This document shows positions 15,076-15,153 of a stretch of 15,153 nt of DNA, one piece after another (the first letter of the stretch is position 1; each line of letters begins with the position of its first letter). This DNA is from an uncultured Prevotella sp. (GTDB lineage: Bacteria; Bacteroidota; Bacteroidia; Bacteroidales; Bacteroidaceae). Location of the stretch: positions 1-15,153 of the forward strand of contig CALGHW010000307.1 in NCBI GenBank assembly GCA_937916075.1. Direction: 5' to 3'. A model generated the notes under the pieces. It ran no database searches and was not told the origin of the DNA. It saw nothing but the letters and a program-made list of their open reading frames with translations. Made by a program: the position numbers and the translations under genes.

Positions 15076-15153
15076 ATGGACAACAATATAAGTTTCACAC
15101 TTAAAGTATGGCGTCAGAACGGTCCTAAAGCTGAGGCCACTTTGATACTTTTG
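15076..15153 (+). CDS. frdB: Fumarate reductase iron-sulfur subunit, N-terminal fragment with apparent frameshift
   Basis: The window ends 26 codons into this gene. MDNNISFTLKVWRQNGPKAE matches the start of Bacteroidetes FrdB, which carries electrons from FAD to the hemes through three iron-sulfur clusters. After E20 the open frame reads ATLILL, which is unlike the family. If one G is added to the GG at 15135-15136, the next residues become GHFDTF, the expected start of the second strand (compare KGAFETF as I recall it from Bacteroides FrdB). A one-base deletion is therefore likely, either a real mutation or a sequencing error. Its position directly after frdA supports the identity. Confidence 0.8.
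   Translation, partial: MDNNISFTLKVWRQNGPKAEATLILL

Overview
The window looks like chromosomal DNA from an anaerobic Bacteroidales species, most like Prevotella. The evidence is a succinate dehydrogenase/fumarate reductase operon in the order cytochrome b, flavoprotein, iron-sulfur subunit; a secreted protein with a type IX secretion-like C-terminal tail; promoters of the Bacteroidetes form TTTG-N19-TAnnTTTG; and start codons without strong Shine-Dalgarno sequences. The genus is inferred from protein style only.

Layout, left to right. Positions 1-201 hold no gene, only a short 22-bp tandem repeat and a hairpin downstream of polA. polA (DNA polymerase I, minus) is divergent from a long-chain polyprenyl diphosphate synthase (plus). 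A perfect 29-bp-stem hairpin, which reads as a terminator on both strands, separates that gene from a convergent gene for a secreted YD-repeat-like protein (minus). Next come deoC, a MazG-like pyrophosphohydrolase gene and dtd (all minus, spaced 2 and 15 nt apart), a compact housekeeping operon driven by a clear promoter just upstream of dtd. uvrC, apt and mnmG follow, also minus, but with unusually long and structured gaps between them. On the far side of a 221-bp divergent intergenic region lies the plus-strand frdC-frdA-frdB operon, which runs off the right edge.

How the genes work together. Most are housekeeping genes for nucleotide metabolism and repair (polA, uvrC, apt, deoC, MazG-like), tRNA modification or quality control (mnmG, dtd) and anaerobic respiration. 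The prenyl synthase probably makes the menaquinone side chain, and menaquinone is the electron donor for the fumarate reductase encoded by frdCAB, although the two loci are 9 kb apart.

I see no phage, CRISPR, toxin-antitoxin or defence system. The main non-coding find is a pair of parS-like centromere sites, AGTTTCACGTGAAACT and TGTTTCACGTGGAACC, in the two gaps flanking apt and next to mnmG (gidA). In many bacteria mnmG lies near the replication origin. The gap between apt and uvrC also holds a long imperfect stem ending in a U-run and a dispersed ACGAAG motif. A probable one-base deletion in frdB, about 60 nt after its start, deserves checking as either an assembly error or a real frameshift.
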